From Ferrovibrio sp041906005 (GTDB taxonomy: Bacteria; Pseudomonadota; Alphaproteobacteria; Ferrovibrionales; Ferrovibrionaceae): a stretch of 64,000 nt of DNA. Positions 31,390-39,910 of the stretch are shown here, in pieces. The notes below the pieces were generated by a model. The model was not told the DNA's origin and did no database searches. It saw only the letters and a list, made by a program, of their open reading frames with translations. The stretch's first letter is position 1. The number at the start of each line of letters is the position of its first letter. The DNA is taken from contig NZ_JAYRJY010000001.1 in assembly GCF_041906005.1 (NCBI RefSeq), forward strand, positions 3,162,001 through 3,226,000, given 5' to 3'. A program made the position numbers and the translations under genes.

Positions 31390-32364
31390 ATGCAGGACTG
31401 GAACGACCTTCGGCTGGTGCTGGCCATCGGCCGCGCAACGACCCTGGCCGGCGCAGCAGCCGCGCTCGGCATCAATCACTCGACCGCCTTCCGCCGGCTT
31501 GGCGCGCTTGAAACGGCCATGGGCGTGCGGCTGTTCGAACGCCTGCCCGGCGGGATGTATGCGCCCACTGCGGCCGGGGAACACATGGTCGCGGCGGCAG
31601 AGCGGATCGAAACCGAGGCCGCGGCGCTGGACCGGGAGATCGCTGGCCGCGATCACAGCCTGACGGGCCGTTTGCGCGTGACGGCTTCCGAAACGCTGGC
31701 CTATCGGGTGCTGACCGGTCAGATCGCCCGCTTCCACGCCATCCATCCCGGCATCAGCATCGAACTGCTGATCGATAATCGCATCCTGAGTTTGTCGCGC
31801 CGCGAAGCCGATATTGCCCTGCGCGTGATGCGGCCGAAGGAGGGCGATCTCTACGGCCGCAAGCTGGCCGATATTGCCTGGTCGGTTTACGCCTCGAAAG
31901 GTCTGGCCGAAACCCTGCCGGTCATCCGCGACCTGCGGTTCGAGCATCTGCCCATGATCGGCTGGGAAAGCGGTGTCACCGGCATCAATACGGCCGACTG
32001 GCTGGCGCGGCGCGGCGCCGACGCCAGCACGATCTACCGGACGAACAGCGTGGTGAATCAGCTTGTCGCCACCAGAGCCGGCATCGGCGTGGCGGTGCTG
32101 CCCTGCTATCTGGGCGATCCGGAGCCGGATCTGGTCAGGCTGGTGCCGCAGCCGATCCCGGCCCTGGACCGCGAATTATGGATCGTCACCCACGAGGATC
32201 TGCGCGGCACCGCGCGTGTGCGGGCATTTTTCGATGTGGTCGGAGGAGGCATCATCGCCTCCCGCAACCTGCTGGCAGGTGTTGTCGGACGGCAGGAAAA
32301 GAAAAACGGCGGGGAGCGATCTGCTCCCCGCCGCAAACGGGTGACAGGCAAAGCGCGGACTTAG
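31390..32364 (+). CDS. LysR family transcriptional regulator
   Basis: This 324-aa protein has an N-terminal winged helix-turn-helix (AAAALGINHSTAFRRLGALE, about residues 20-39) and a LysR substrate domain (GRLRVTASETLAYRVL onward). It probably controls the divergent doxX-gst operon. The last about 25 residues are Lys/Arg-rich, unusual for the family, and are encoded by the DNA that forms the icd terminator hairpin. The gene thus reads through that terminator and ends only at 32364, overlapping the icd stop. Confidence 0.87.
   Translation: MQDWNDLRLVLAIGRATTLAGAAAALGINHSTAFRRLGALETAMGVRLFERLPGGMYAPTAAGEHMVAAAERIETEAAALDREIAGRDHSLTGRLRVTASETLAYRVLTGQIARFHAIHPGISIELLIDNRILSLSRREADIALRVMRPKEGDLYGRKLADIAWSVYASKGLAETLPVIRDLRFEHLPMIGWESGVTGINTADWLARRGADASTIYRTNSVVNQLVATRAGIGVAVLPCYLGDPEPDLVRLVPQPIPALDRELWIVTHEDLRGTARVRAFFDVVGGGIIASRNLLAGVVGRQEKKNGGERSAPRRKRVTGKART
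32302..32333 (-). terminator. icd terminator inside the lysR 3' end
   Basis: On the minus strand CGGCGGGGAGC and GCTCCCCGCCG form an 11-bp stem (32323-32333 with 32307-32317) with a 5-nt loop, followed by TTTTTC. It serves icd, but its DNA also encodes the basic tail of the LysR protein on the other strand. Confidence 0.85.
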
Positions 32365-33572
32365 GCCAGCGCTTTCTTCAGGTTCTCGTCGATCTTGTCG
32401 AGGAACTTCTGGGTGGTCAGCCAGGGCTGGTCCTTCGAGATCAGGATGGCCAGGTCCTTGGTCATGAAGCCGGCTTCCACCGTCTCGATGCAGACCTTCT
32501 CCAGCGTCTTGGCGAACTTGTCCAGATCGGCGTTGTTGTCCAGCTTGGCGCGATGCATCAGGCCGCGCGTCCAGGCGAAGATCGAGGCGATCGGATTGGT
32601 CGAGGTCTCGCGGCCGGCCTGGTGTTCGCGATAGTGGCGCGTCACAGTGCCGTGGGCGGCCTCGGCTTCCACCGTCTTGCCGTCCGGCGTCATCAGCACG
32701 CTGGTCATCAGGCCCAGCGAACCGAACCCCTGCGCCACAACGTCCGACTGCACGTCGCCATCGTAGTTCTTGCAGGCCCAGACGAACTTGCCCGACCACT
32801 TGATGGCGCAGGCCACCATGTCGTCGATCAGGCGGTGTTCGTAGGTGATGCCGGCGGCCTTGAACTTGTCGGCGAACTCGGCGTTGAACACCTCTTCGAA
32901 CAGGTCCTTGAAACGGCCGTCATAGGCTTTCAGGATCGTGTTCTTGGTCGACATATAAAGCGGCCAGCCGCGGGCCAGCGAATAATTCATGCTGGCGCGG
33001 GCGAAGTCGCGGATCGAGTCATCCAGGTTGTACATCGCCATGGCGACGCCGCTGCTGGGGGCCTTGAAGACCTCCTTCTCGATCACCTTGCCGTCCTCGC
33101 CGACGAACTTGATGGTCAGCGTGCCCTTGCCGGGGAAGCGGAAGTCGGTGGCGCGATACTGGTCGCCGAAGGCATGGCGGCCGACCACAATCGGGTCGTT
33201 CCAGTGCGGCACCAGGCGTGGCACGTTCTTGCAGATGATCGGCTCGCGGAAGATCGTGCCGCCCAGGATGTTGCGGATGGTGCCGTTCGGCGACTTCCAC
33301 ATTTCCTTCAGATTGAATTCCTTCACGCGGGCTTCGTCCGGCGTGATGGTGGCGCATTTCACGCCGACGCCATGCTTCAGGATGGCATGGGCGGAATCGA
33401 TGGTGACCTGGTCGTTGGTCTTGTCGCGGTATTCGACGCCGAGATCGAAATAGAGCAGATCCACGTCGAGATAGGGAAGGATCAGCTTCTCCTTGATGAA
33501 CTTCCAGATGATCCGGGTCATCTCGTCGCCGTCGAGTTCGACGACCGGATTCTTCACCTTGATTTTCGCCAT
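32361..33572 (-). CDS. icd: NADP-dependent isocitrate dehydrogenase
   Basis: This 403-aa enzyme oxidises isocitrate to 2-oxoglutarate with NADP in the TCA cycle. It belongs to the dimeric, eukaryote-like IDH subfamily rather than the E. coli type: the start is KVKNPVVELDGDEMTRIIW, SPNGTIRNILGGTIFREPI follows and YDGDVQSD supplies metal-binding Asp residues. The ATG at 33572 gives the normal N-terminus. It is monocistronic, with its own terminator. Confidence 0.96.
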   Translation of the reverse strand: MAKIKVKNPVVELDGDEMTRIIWKFIKEKLILPYLDVDLLYFDLGVEYRDKTNDQVTIDSAHAILKHGVGVKCATITPDEARVKEFNLKEMWKSPNGTIRNILGGTIFREPIICKNVPRLVPHWNDPIVVGRHAFGDQYRATDFRFPGKGTLTIKFVGEDGKVIEKEVFKAPSSGVAMAMYNLDDSIRDFARASMNYSLARGWPLYMSTKNTILKAYDGRFKDLFEEVFNAEFADKFKAAGITYEHRLIDDMVACAIKWSGKFVWACKNYDGDVQSDVVAQGFGSLGLMTSVLMTPDGKTVEAEAAHGTVTRHYREHQAGRETSTNPIASIFAWTRGLMHRAKLDNNADLDKFAKTLEKVCIETVEAGFMTKDLAILISKDQPWLTTQKFLDKIDENLKKALA

Positions 33573-33754
33573 AAGACAGATCCCTCCACGGTCTCGGTTA
33601 CGTTTCGTCAGGTGGCCGGACCCTAGCAAAGCGGGCCGGCCGGGCAAAGGCCTTCGCCCCGGCAAGGCGGGTGGATTTAAACTCTAGGCCGGGCGAGAAA
33701 AGATCAAAGTCCCGCCATTGCCCATGGTTCCGTGGCGAAAGGCGGGCGACCGGC

Positions 33755-34339
33755 TCAGATCCGGCTGGGGGTGGCCGGGCGCTCGGGTGCCGGCTCGGCC
33801 AGCAGGGCGGCTACCACGGCTTCGGCATCGTCCACCACGGTAAACAGGTTGCTGGTGGTGCGGCGGGCAAAGCCGCGTTCGATCACGGCCTCCACCAGAG
33901 CCAGCAGGGGGTGCCAGTAGTCTTCCGTGTTCAGCACGATGATCGGCTTGTCATGCAGCTTGAGCTGCCGCCAGGTCACCACTTCGAAGAATTCGTCCAA
34001 TGTGCCCACGCCACCCGGCATGGCGATGAAGGCATCCGACATGTCGACCATCATGCGTTTGCGGGTATGCATGCTGTCGACGACATGCAGTTCGGTCAGG
34101 CCGGTATGGCCCACTTCCCAGTCATGTAGGTGATTGGGGATGATGCCGACCACTTCGCCGCCGGCCTTCATCGCGGCATCGGCGATTACGCCCATCAGGC
34201 CGATGCGGCCGCCGCCATAGATCAGGCGGATGCCGTTCTCGGCGAGGCGACGCCCCAGGATCTGGGCCTGGGCTGTGTAGATCTGGCTCTCGCCGAGGCT
34301 CGAGCCGCAATAGACGCAGACAGAGCGGATGGCGGTCAT
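33755..34339 (-). CDS. LOG-family (TIGR00730) nucleoside monophosphate phosphoribohydrolase
   Basis: This 194-aa Rossmann-fold protein has the LOG signature PGGVGTLDEFFE and GGGRIGLMG. These enzymes release the base from nucleoside 5'-monophosphates, including cytokinin ribotides. MHTRKRMMVD is the other conserved block. It is often mislabelled lysine decarboxylase. It is divergent from the cytochrome c556-like gene across 223 nt with a perfect palindrome. Confidence 0.93.
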   Translation of the reverse strand: MTAIRSVCVYCGSSLGESQIYTAQAQILGRRLAENGIRLIYGGGRIGLMGVIADAAMKAGGEVVGIIPNHLHDWEVGHTGLTELHVVDSMHTRKRMMVDMSDAFIAMPGGVGTLDEFFEVVTWRQLKLHDKPIIVLNTEDYWHPLLALVEAVIERGFARRTTSNLFTVVDDAEAVVAALLAEPAPERPATPSRI

Positions 34340-34431
34340 CGCGGGTCCAAACGAACTGGGAGGTGGCTTGTTCAGGGTGGGGATGGGTAGCCGATTCTGC
34401 CCGCCGGCGCCAGCGCCAGTATCTCGGCTAC

Positions 34432-34449
34432 TGTTACCTGTGGGTAACA
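34432..34449. promoter_or_regulatory. palindrome TGTTACC-N4-GGTAACA
   Basis: A perfect 7-bp inverted repeat with a 4-nt centre lies between the divergent LOG and cytochrome genes. Its size fits a dimeric repressor or activator. The regulator is unknown. Confidence 0.5.
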
Positions 34450-34562
34450 CGTGTTGAATTCTTCGTGAGGATTGAATGACTTGTCGTCGATCCGCCGCAG
34501 ACCGGGTATACAGGATTCCGGCCCGGTACAGCAGACGGGTCTCTAACGCAGGGAAAAATCAC

Positions 34563-35018
34563 ATGGCAACATGGCATAAGGCGGTTCTGGCGGCGGTTCT
34601 GGGCGTCGCGGTGACTGCGGGGGCTGGTCTGGCGGTGGCGCAGGCCGACGTCATCAAGGCCCGTCAGGACGGCATGAAGGCGCAGGGCGCCGCCATGGCG
34701 GCGATCAAGAAGGTGGTGGACGAAAACGGCCCGGCGGCCAATGCCGTTGCCCCGGCCGAGACGATTGCCGCCACGGCCGCGAAGATCCCGGGCCTGTTCC
34801 CCCAGGGCTCGGACAAAGGCGCCGAGACCTGGGCCAAGCCGGAAATCTGGGCGAACTGGGCCGATTTCGAGAAGCAGGCGGCAGCCAGCAAGGCGGCAGC
34901 CGAGAAACTGGCCGCTTCGGCCAAGGCCGGCAACATGGATGCGGTGAAGGCTGACTTTGCCGCGCTGGGCGGTACCTGCGGCTCCTGCCACCGCCCGTAT
35001 CGTACGCCCAAGAGCTGA
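34563..35018 (+). CDS. exported cytochrome c' / c556 family protein
   Basis: This 151-aa protein has a signal peptide (VLAAVLGVAVTAGAGLAVAQA) and a four-helix body with the single haem motif CGSCH close to the C-terminus, the layout of class II cytochromes c. A Met near the N-terminus of the mature protein (RQDGMKAQ) could be the sixth ligand as in c556. It likely acts as a periplasmic electron carrier or gas-binding protein. It is a single gene with its own terminator. Confidence 0.9.
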   Translation: MATWHKAVLAAVLGVAVTAGAGLAVAQADVIKARQDGMKAQGAAMAAIKKVVDENGPAANAVAPAETIAATAAKIPGLFPQGSDKGAETWAKPEIWANWADFEKQAAASKAAAEKLAASAKAGNMDAVKADFAALGGTCGSCHRPYRTPKS

Positions 35019-35045
35019 TCTGTCGTTTTAGGCAGTGCAGTATCG

Positions 35046-35074
35046 ACGGGCCGGCTTTTGCCGGCCCGTTTTTT
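35046..35074 (+). terminator. terminator after the cytochrome c556-like gene
   Basis: ACGGGCCGGC (35046-35055) pairs with GCCGGCCCGT (35060-35069) around TTTT, followed by a run of T. A canonical intrinsic terminator. Confidence 0.93.
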
Positions 35075-35088
35075 ATTGCGGTCGGATT

Positions 35089-36021
35089 TTATTGGGGCTT
35101 GCGCGGCCGGTGGTCGATCGGCGGCAGGGATTTCAGATACGTCGCCATGGCCAGCCGGTCCTCGGCGGTCAGGTATTTGGTGCTCTGCTCGATCACGTCG
35201 CCCATCAGGCCGCCGGTGAAATCGCCCTCCGGCGTCATGCCACTGCCCAGGAAATCGGCGATGTCCTTCTCGCTCCACCGGCCGATCCCGGTGGCTGGAT
35301 GCGGCGTGATGTTGGGCACTGATTTGCCTTCGGCGCCATCGGTCGAGCCGGCGAACATCATGTCGGATTTCAGGCCGCCCAGCGGATTGCGCTGGGTGTG
35401 GCATTCGCTGCAATGGCCCAGCGCGTTGACCAGATAGGCACCGCGGTTCCAGGCCGCGGATTTCGCCGCATCGGCGATCATGGGCTTGCCGTCGAAATAC
35501 AGGAACTTCCAGCCCCAGACCGCCATGCGCAGGTTGAACGGGAATGGTACGTCATGCGGCTTGTTCTGCTGTTTCACCGGCGGCTGCGCCCGCAAATAGG
35601 CCCACAATGCCCGCATGTCGGCGTCGCTGATCTTGGCGAATGCGGTGTATGGGAAGGAAGGGAAATAGTTTTCACCGGCCGGCGACAGGCCCTGACGCAT
35701 TGCCCGCACGAAATCGGCCTCGCTCCAGCGGCCGATGCCGGTTTCCGGGTCCGGGGTGATGTTGGGCGAATAGAAGGTGCCGAATGGTGTCGGCAGGCCC
35801 CGTCCACCGGCCAGGGGCTGGCCCTTGCCCTTGGTGTCGGTATGACACTCGAAGCAGCCGCCCGCACGGAAAACATAGGCGCCGTATTGCACCGGATCGT
35901 CGCGATTTGGGGTGCCAGACGGCGTCTGGGCCACGCCGACGCTGGCATGGATCAGGGTCAAAGCCATCGCTGCGAGCAGGAACCGTAAGCAGGGGCGGGG
36001 CAGGGAGCGGTCGTGGCGCAT
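35089..36021 (-). CDS. exported di-haem cytochrome c
   Basis: This 310-aa protein has a signal peptide and two class I cytochrome domains with CFECH and CSECH haem motifs. Each is followed by a parallel block, SPNITPDPETGIGRWSEADF and PNITPHPATGIGRWSEKDI, which shows an internal duplication. Such proteins serve as electron-acceptor subunits for periplasmic dehydrogenases (alcohol, aldehyde, sorbitol types) or as stand-alone carriers. No dehydrogenase gene is adjacent. The ATG at 36021 gives a good signal peptide. Confidence 0.9.
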   Translation of the reverse strand: MRHDRSLPRPCLRFLLAAMALTLIHASVGVAQTPSGTPNRDDPVQYGAYVFRAGGCFECHTDTKGKGQPLAGGRGLPTPFGTFYSPNITPDPETGIGRWSEADFVRAMRQGLSPAGENYFPSFPYTAFAKISDADMRALWAYLRAQPPVKQQNKPHDVPFPFNLRMAVWGWKFLYFDGKPMIADAAKSAAWNRGAYLVNALGHCSECHTQRNPLGGLKSDMMFAGSTDGAEGKSVPNITPHPATGIGRWSEKDIADFLGSGMTPEGDFTGGLMGDVIEQSTKYLTAEDRLAMATYLKSLPPIDHRPRKPQ

Positions 36022-36125
36022 GGCGGGTGGGAAAACGGCTGTTGGTAAGGATTTGCAAACTCTGAACAAGTTAGAGGTGTTGCGGGTCCTCTGGCGAGGA
36101 CTTAATCTCGTTCGTCGTTCACAAT

Positions 36126-37178
36126 TTGGCTAGCCGGGATAATACGGTGCGGGGCAGTCGTTTCTTCTTCATCCTTCTCGGCGTTGCTGTCCTGGGCATC
36201 CTGGCAGTGATCTTCTTCGGCGCCGATCCCAACAAACGCGGCATGACTCCGCAGGCCAACATTCCGGCGCCGCCGCCGGTGCCGGCCGCGCCCACGCCGC
36301 CGCCGGCGGACAGCGTCGCCAAGATGCCGCCCAGCTTCGACGTGGTGCGGATCAGCCGGAACTGCACCTCCGTTTTCGCCGGCCGTGCCATGGCGGGCTC
36401 GGTGGTGGTGGTCAAGACCGGCCAGCGCGAACTGGGCCGCGTGACGGCCGACAGTCGCGGCGAATGGGTGCTGGTCCCCGACCTGCCGCTGGAAAAGGGC
36501 AACCAGGAATTCGTGCTGGAATCCCAGATGCAGGGTCAGGAACCGATCAAGGCCGAGGCCAGCGTGGTTGCCGTGGTGCCCGAATGCCAGCCAGGCGAGG
36601 GCGGCGAACAGGCGATTGCCGTGCTCACGCCGCTGAAAGGCGCCAGCCGCCTGCTGCAGCGTCCCGATGGTCCGCTTGACCCGGCCCGCAAGGGCCTGGC
36701 GCTGGATGCCATCGAATATGACCAGACCGGCAATCTGATCCTGTCCGGCCGTGCCCAGCCCGGCGCCACCGTGCAGATCTATCTCAATAACGAGCCGATC
36801 GGGGTTGCCACCGCCGACAAGAACGGCCGCTGGACCATGCGGCCGGAAAAGCCGGTTGATCCGGGCATCTACTCCCTGCGTGTCGATCAGGTCGAGCAGG
36901 CCGGCGGCAAGGTCGCCTCCCGCCTGGAATTGCCCTTCAGCCGGGCCCGGCCGGAAGACATCAAGTTCAACGATGACGGTTCCAGCGTCGTGGTCCAGCC
37001 CGGCAACAGCCTGTGGCGCATCGCCCGCCGGCTGTATGGCGAAGGCCCGCTCTATACCGAGATTTACCGCGCCAATCAGTCCCAGATCCAGGATCCCGAC
37101 CTGATCTATCCGGGCCAGATCTTCACGCTGCCCCGCAATGGCAGCACGGCGCCGGCGGCCCCGAAAGCCCAGAACTGA
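36126..37178 (+). CDS. membrane-anchored LysM protein
   Basis: This protein of about 350 aa has an N-terminal membrane anchor (FFFILLGVAVLGILAVIFFG), a Pro/Ala-rich periplasmic linker (about 43-62), beta-rich Ig-like regions (about 75-150 and 195-280, the second containing GRAQPGATVQIYLNNEPIG) and a C-terminal LysM domain (VVQPGNSLWRIARRLYG to DPDLIYPGQIFTLP) that binds peptidoglycan. The start is uncertain: TTG at 36126 or GTG at 36147, with no ATG or strong ribosome site. The function is unknown; it is probably an envelope protein. Confidence 0.85.
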   Translation: MASRDNTVRGSRFFFILLGVAVLGILAVIFFGADPNKRGMTPQANIPAPPPVPAAPTPPPADSVAKMPPSFDVVRISRNCTSVFAGRAMAGSVVVVKTGQRELGRVTADSRGEWVLVPDLPLEKGNQEFVLESQMQGQEPIKAEASVVAVVPECQPGEGGEQAIAVLTPLKGASRLLQRPDGPLDPARKGLALDAIEYDQTGNLILSGRAQPGATVQIYLNNEPIGVATADKNGRWTMRPEKPVDPGIYSLRVDQVEQAGGKVASRLELPFSRARPEDIKFNDDGSSVVVQPGNSLWRIARRLYGEGPLYTEIYRANQSQIQDPDLIYPGQIFTLPRNGSTAPAAPKAQN

Positions 37179-37198
37179 TCCGGCCTGCGGGCCGGATC
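37177..37198 (+). terminator. hairpin overlapping the LysM gene stop
   Basis: GATCCGGCC (37177-37185) and GGCCGGATC (37190-37198) form a perfect 9-bp stem with loop TGCG. It starts inside the stop codon and has no T tract, so it may be a processing or stability element rather than a terminator. Confidence 0.4.
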
Positions 37199-37349
37199 CC
37201 CCGGTCAGATCACTGGCCGGATCGGCGGGATTGGCCATTTGGCAGCCTTAACCGCGGGCGCGCGGCAGGCTACACTGGCGCCATGAACTCAATTTCCACG
37301 ATCTGCCGGGCTGCATCGCCCCGGATCGGGTGCGTCGAAGGATGGTTGC

Positions 37350-38396
37350 GTGACAATTGATGCGCCTGACGCGAAGCCGGGCATGGCTGCCGGGGTGCCG
37401 CCGCAGGGCATCGCGCCGATCTTTGCCGCGCTCGACCTGGGCACCAACAACTGCCGTCTGCTGATTGCCCGGCCGCATCGCGACGGTTTCCGGGTGATCG
37501 AGGCATTCTCGCGCATCGTTCGTCTGGGCGAGGGTCTGTCGGTTTCCGGCCAGTTGTCGGATGCCGCGATGGCGCGCACCATCGATGCGTTGAAGATCTG
37601 TTCGGAGAAGATGGCGCGTCGCGGCGTGGCCGTTGCCCGTGCGGTCGCCACCGAAGCCTGCCGCCGTGCCGGCAACGGGGCTGAATTCCTGCACGAGGTG
37701 AAGATCGCCACCGGCATCCAGCTCGATATCATCTCGACGGCGGAAGAAGCGCGGCTGGCACTCACCGGCTGTGCCCCCCTGCTGGAACCGCCCCATCGCG
37801 AGGCCATCGTGTTCGATATCGGCGGTGGCTCCACCGAGATTCTCTGGGCGAAACTGCCCGGCGGTGGCCGTACCGAGGTGATCGACTGGATTTCGCTGCC
37901 CTATGGCGTGGTGAACCTGACCGAGCGTTTCGGCCCCGGCGACCATGACAGCGGCAGTTACGAACGCATGATCGAGGAAGTCTCGGCCGTGCTGCGTCCC
38001 TTCGAGGAAAAGCATCGCTTGAGCGAGAAGCTGAAAAGCGGCGCCGTGCAGGTGCTGGGCACGTCCGGCACCGTCACCACCCTGGCCGGCGTTCTGCTGG
38101 GCCTGCCACGCTATGAACGCCGCCATGTGGATGGCTGCTGGCTCGATTTTCCCACCGTGATCGAACAGTCGCACAAACTGGCGGCGCAGAGTGTGCCCGA
38201 ACGCGCCCTGCATCCCTGCATCGGCGAGGAGCGGGCAGACCTGGTGGTGGCCGGCTGTGCCATCCTGGAATCGCTCTATCGCTTCTGGCCGGCCCAGCGC
38301 CTGCGCGTGGCCGATCGCGGTGTGCGCGAAGGCGTGCTGGTGGAACTGATGCGGCAGTCGCGCCAGAACGGGAACCGCAACAGGGGGCGGCGATGA
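37350..38396 (+). CDS. Ppx/GppA family phosphatase
   Basis: This 348-aa actin-fold phosphatase acts on polyphosphate or pppGpp. Motifs: AALDLGTNNCRLLIAR (phosphate loop 1), the central FDIGGGSTEILW and LGTSGTVTTLAG. The shorter size, without the C-terminal HD domain of E. coli Ppx, is normal in alphaproteobacteria. It starts at GTG 37350. The stop overlaps rlmE (ATGA), an arrangement conserved in related species. Confidence 0.92.
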   Translation: MTIDAPDAKPGMAAGVPPQGIAPIFAALDLGTNNCRLLIARPHRDGFRVIEAFSRIVRLGEGLSVSGQLSDAAMARTIDALKICSEKMARRGVAVARAVATEACRRAGNGAEFLHEVKIATGIQLDIISTAEEARLALTGCAPLLEPPHREAIVFDIGGGSTEILWAKLPGGGRTEVIDWISLPYGVVNLTERFGPGDHDSGSYERMIEEVSAVLRPFEEKHRLSEKLKSGAVQVLGTSGTVTTLAGVLLGLPRYERRHVDGCWLDFPTVIEQSHKLAAQSVPERALHPCIGEERADLVVAGCAILESLYRFWPAQRLRVADRGVREGVLVELMRQSRQNGNRNRGRR

Positions 38397-39073
38397 CCGC
38401 GCCACCGCGCAAGTCCGGGCTGAAGGTGCGGGTGAAAACCGCGCGCGGGCGCACCGTGGGCCAGGCGCGCTGGCTGCAGCGTCAGCTCAACGACCCTTAC
38501 GTGCAGGCGGCCAAGAGCGAAGGCTGGCGCAGCCGCGCCGCCTACAAGCTGATCGAGCTGGACGAGAAATACAAATTGCTCAAGCCGGGCATGCGCGTGG
38601 TCGATCTGGGCGCGGCGCCCGGCGGCTGGACCCAGGTGGCGGTGAAGCGCGTGAAGGCGGGCGACGCGGCCGGCGGCTTCGTGCTGGGTGTCGACATCAA
38701 CCCGGTCGACCCCATCGTGGGCGCCACGCTGATGCAGCAGGATTTCCTGGCCGAGGACGCCGACCACAAGGTGATCGAGGCGTTGGGCGGCAAGGCCGAT
38801 CTGGTGCTCTCCGACATGGCGGCGCCGGCCACCGGCCATCGCCAGACCGACCATATCCGCATCATGATGCTGTGCGAGGCGGCGCTGGATTTCGCCCTGC
38901 GGGTGCTCAATCCGGGCGGCGCCTTCGTCGCCAAGGTGCTGCGCGGCGGCACCGAGAACGAGCTGCTCAACACCATGAAACGGGATTTCCGCACCGTGCG
39001 GCATGTCAAACCGCCGGCCAGCCGGGCGGATTCGGCCGAATCCTACGTCATCGCCACCGGCTTCCGCGGCTAA
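38393..39073 (+). CDS. rlmE: 23S rRNA 2'-O-methyltransferase RlmE (FtsJ)
   Basis: This 226-aa SAM-dependent enzyme methylates U2552 of 23S rRNA, a late step in 50S assembly. The RRNA-type start RSRAAYKLIELDEKYKLL contains the catalytic Lys, VVDLGAAPGGWTQVA is the SAM site, DLVLSDMAAPATGH carries the catalytic Asp, and GGAFVAKVLRGG the second Lys. The tail PPASRADSAESYVIATGF is standard. The start overlaps the ppx-like stop. Confidence 0.96.
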   Translation: MTAPPRKSGLKVRVKTARGRTVGQARWLQRQLNDPYVQAAKSEGWRSRAAYKLIELDEKYKLLKPGMRVVDLGAAPGGWTQVAVKRVKAGDAAGGFVLGVDINPVDPIVGATLMQQDFLAEDADHKVIEALGGKADLVLSDMAAPATGHRQTDHIRIMMLCEAALDFALRVLNPGGAFVAKVLRGGTENELLNTMKRDFRTVRHVKPPASRADSAESYVIATGFRG

Positions 39074-39178
39074 CCCCCCTAAAAGCCGGCAGCTTTTGGT
39101 GCTGGACCCGGCGGCGAAGAGGGGCTATATCCTCCGCGGCAAGGACACACTTCACTCCCTTCAGGAGCCGCCTTGCCA

Positions 39179-39895
39179 ATGGCCGCGTCGGACCTTTCCG
39201 AGCCCGCGGTGGACCCGGCATACCTTGCCGCCACCCCTTTCATCGATAGCGATCATGCGGCCGTGCGCGCGCTGGCCCGCGAAGCAGTGGGTGACGAGAC
39301 CGATCCCAAGGCCAAGGCGATCCGGCTTTATTACACGGTGCGCGACCGCTTCCTCTACGATCCCTACAGCGTCGAAGTCAGCCATGACGGCATGCGCGCC
39401 TCGGGTGTGATCGAGCGCGGCAAGGGCTTTTGCGTCAACAAGGCGATCCTGCTGGCCGCCGTGGCGCGCGCCGAGGGCATTCCGTCGCGGCTCGGCCTGG
39501 CGGATGTGAAGAACCATCTGGCTACTGAACGTCTGCGCGCCCAGATGGGCACCGATATCTTTTACTATCACGGCTACACGGAACTCTTCATCGACGGCAA
39601 ATGGGTGAAGGCCACGCCGGCCTTCAATCTGGCGCTCTGCGAAAAATTCCGCGTGCTGCCGCTGGACTTCGATGGCGAGACGGACTCGGTGTTCCACCCC
39701 TTCGATGCCGACAACCGCCGCCACATGGAATACGTGGCCGACCGTGGCAGCTTCGCCGACCTGCCGTTCGCCGAATGGCGCGACGCCATGCTGACGCATT
39801 ATCCCGACCTGATGAAGGAAGAGCGCAGTGGTGGCGACTTCGCCGCCGAGGCGGCTGCCGAGAATAACAATAAGCCCCAGACCAAATCCGCGTGA
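39179..39895 (+). CDS. transglutaminase-like cysteine protease fold protein
   Basis: This 238-aa protein has a transglutaminase core: GKGFCVNKAILLAAVARAEG supplies the Cys and YYHGYTELFIDGKWVKATP the His. The usual third Asp after the second strand is not clear (ATPAFN). The function is probably proteolytic or isopeptide-cleaving, but unproved. The start is ambiguous: ATG 39179, or TTG 39173, which is better spaced from AGGAG (39163-39167). guaB follows after 15 nt. Confidence 0.8.
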   Translation: MAASDLSEPAVDPAYLAATPFIDSDHAAVRALAREAVGDETDPKAKAIRLYYTVRDRFLYDPYSVEVSHDGMRASGVIERGKGFCVNKAILLAAVARAEGIPSRLGLADVKNHLATERLRAQMGTDIFYYHGYTELFIDGKWVKATPAFNLALCEKFRVLPLDFDGETDSVFHPFDADNRRHMEYVADRGSFADLPFAEWRDAMLTHYPDLMKEERSGGDFAAEAAAENNNKPQTKSA

Positions 39896-39910
39896 TCCAA
39901 GGAGTATCCC

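Noticed and set aside
33573..33754. Regulatory RNA in the icd-LOG gap
   Set aside because: Only scattered GC-rich repeats are visible, with no clear structure or motif.
39081..39097. AAAAGC-N5-GCTTTT as terminator after rlmE
   Set aside because: The stem is six base pairs, mostly A-T, and is not followed by a T run; too weak to call.
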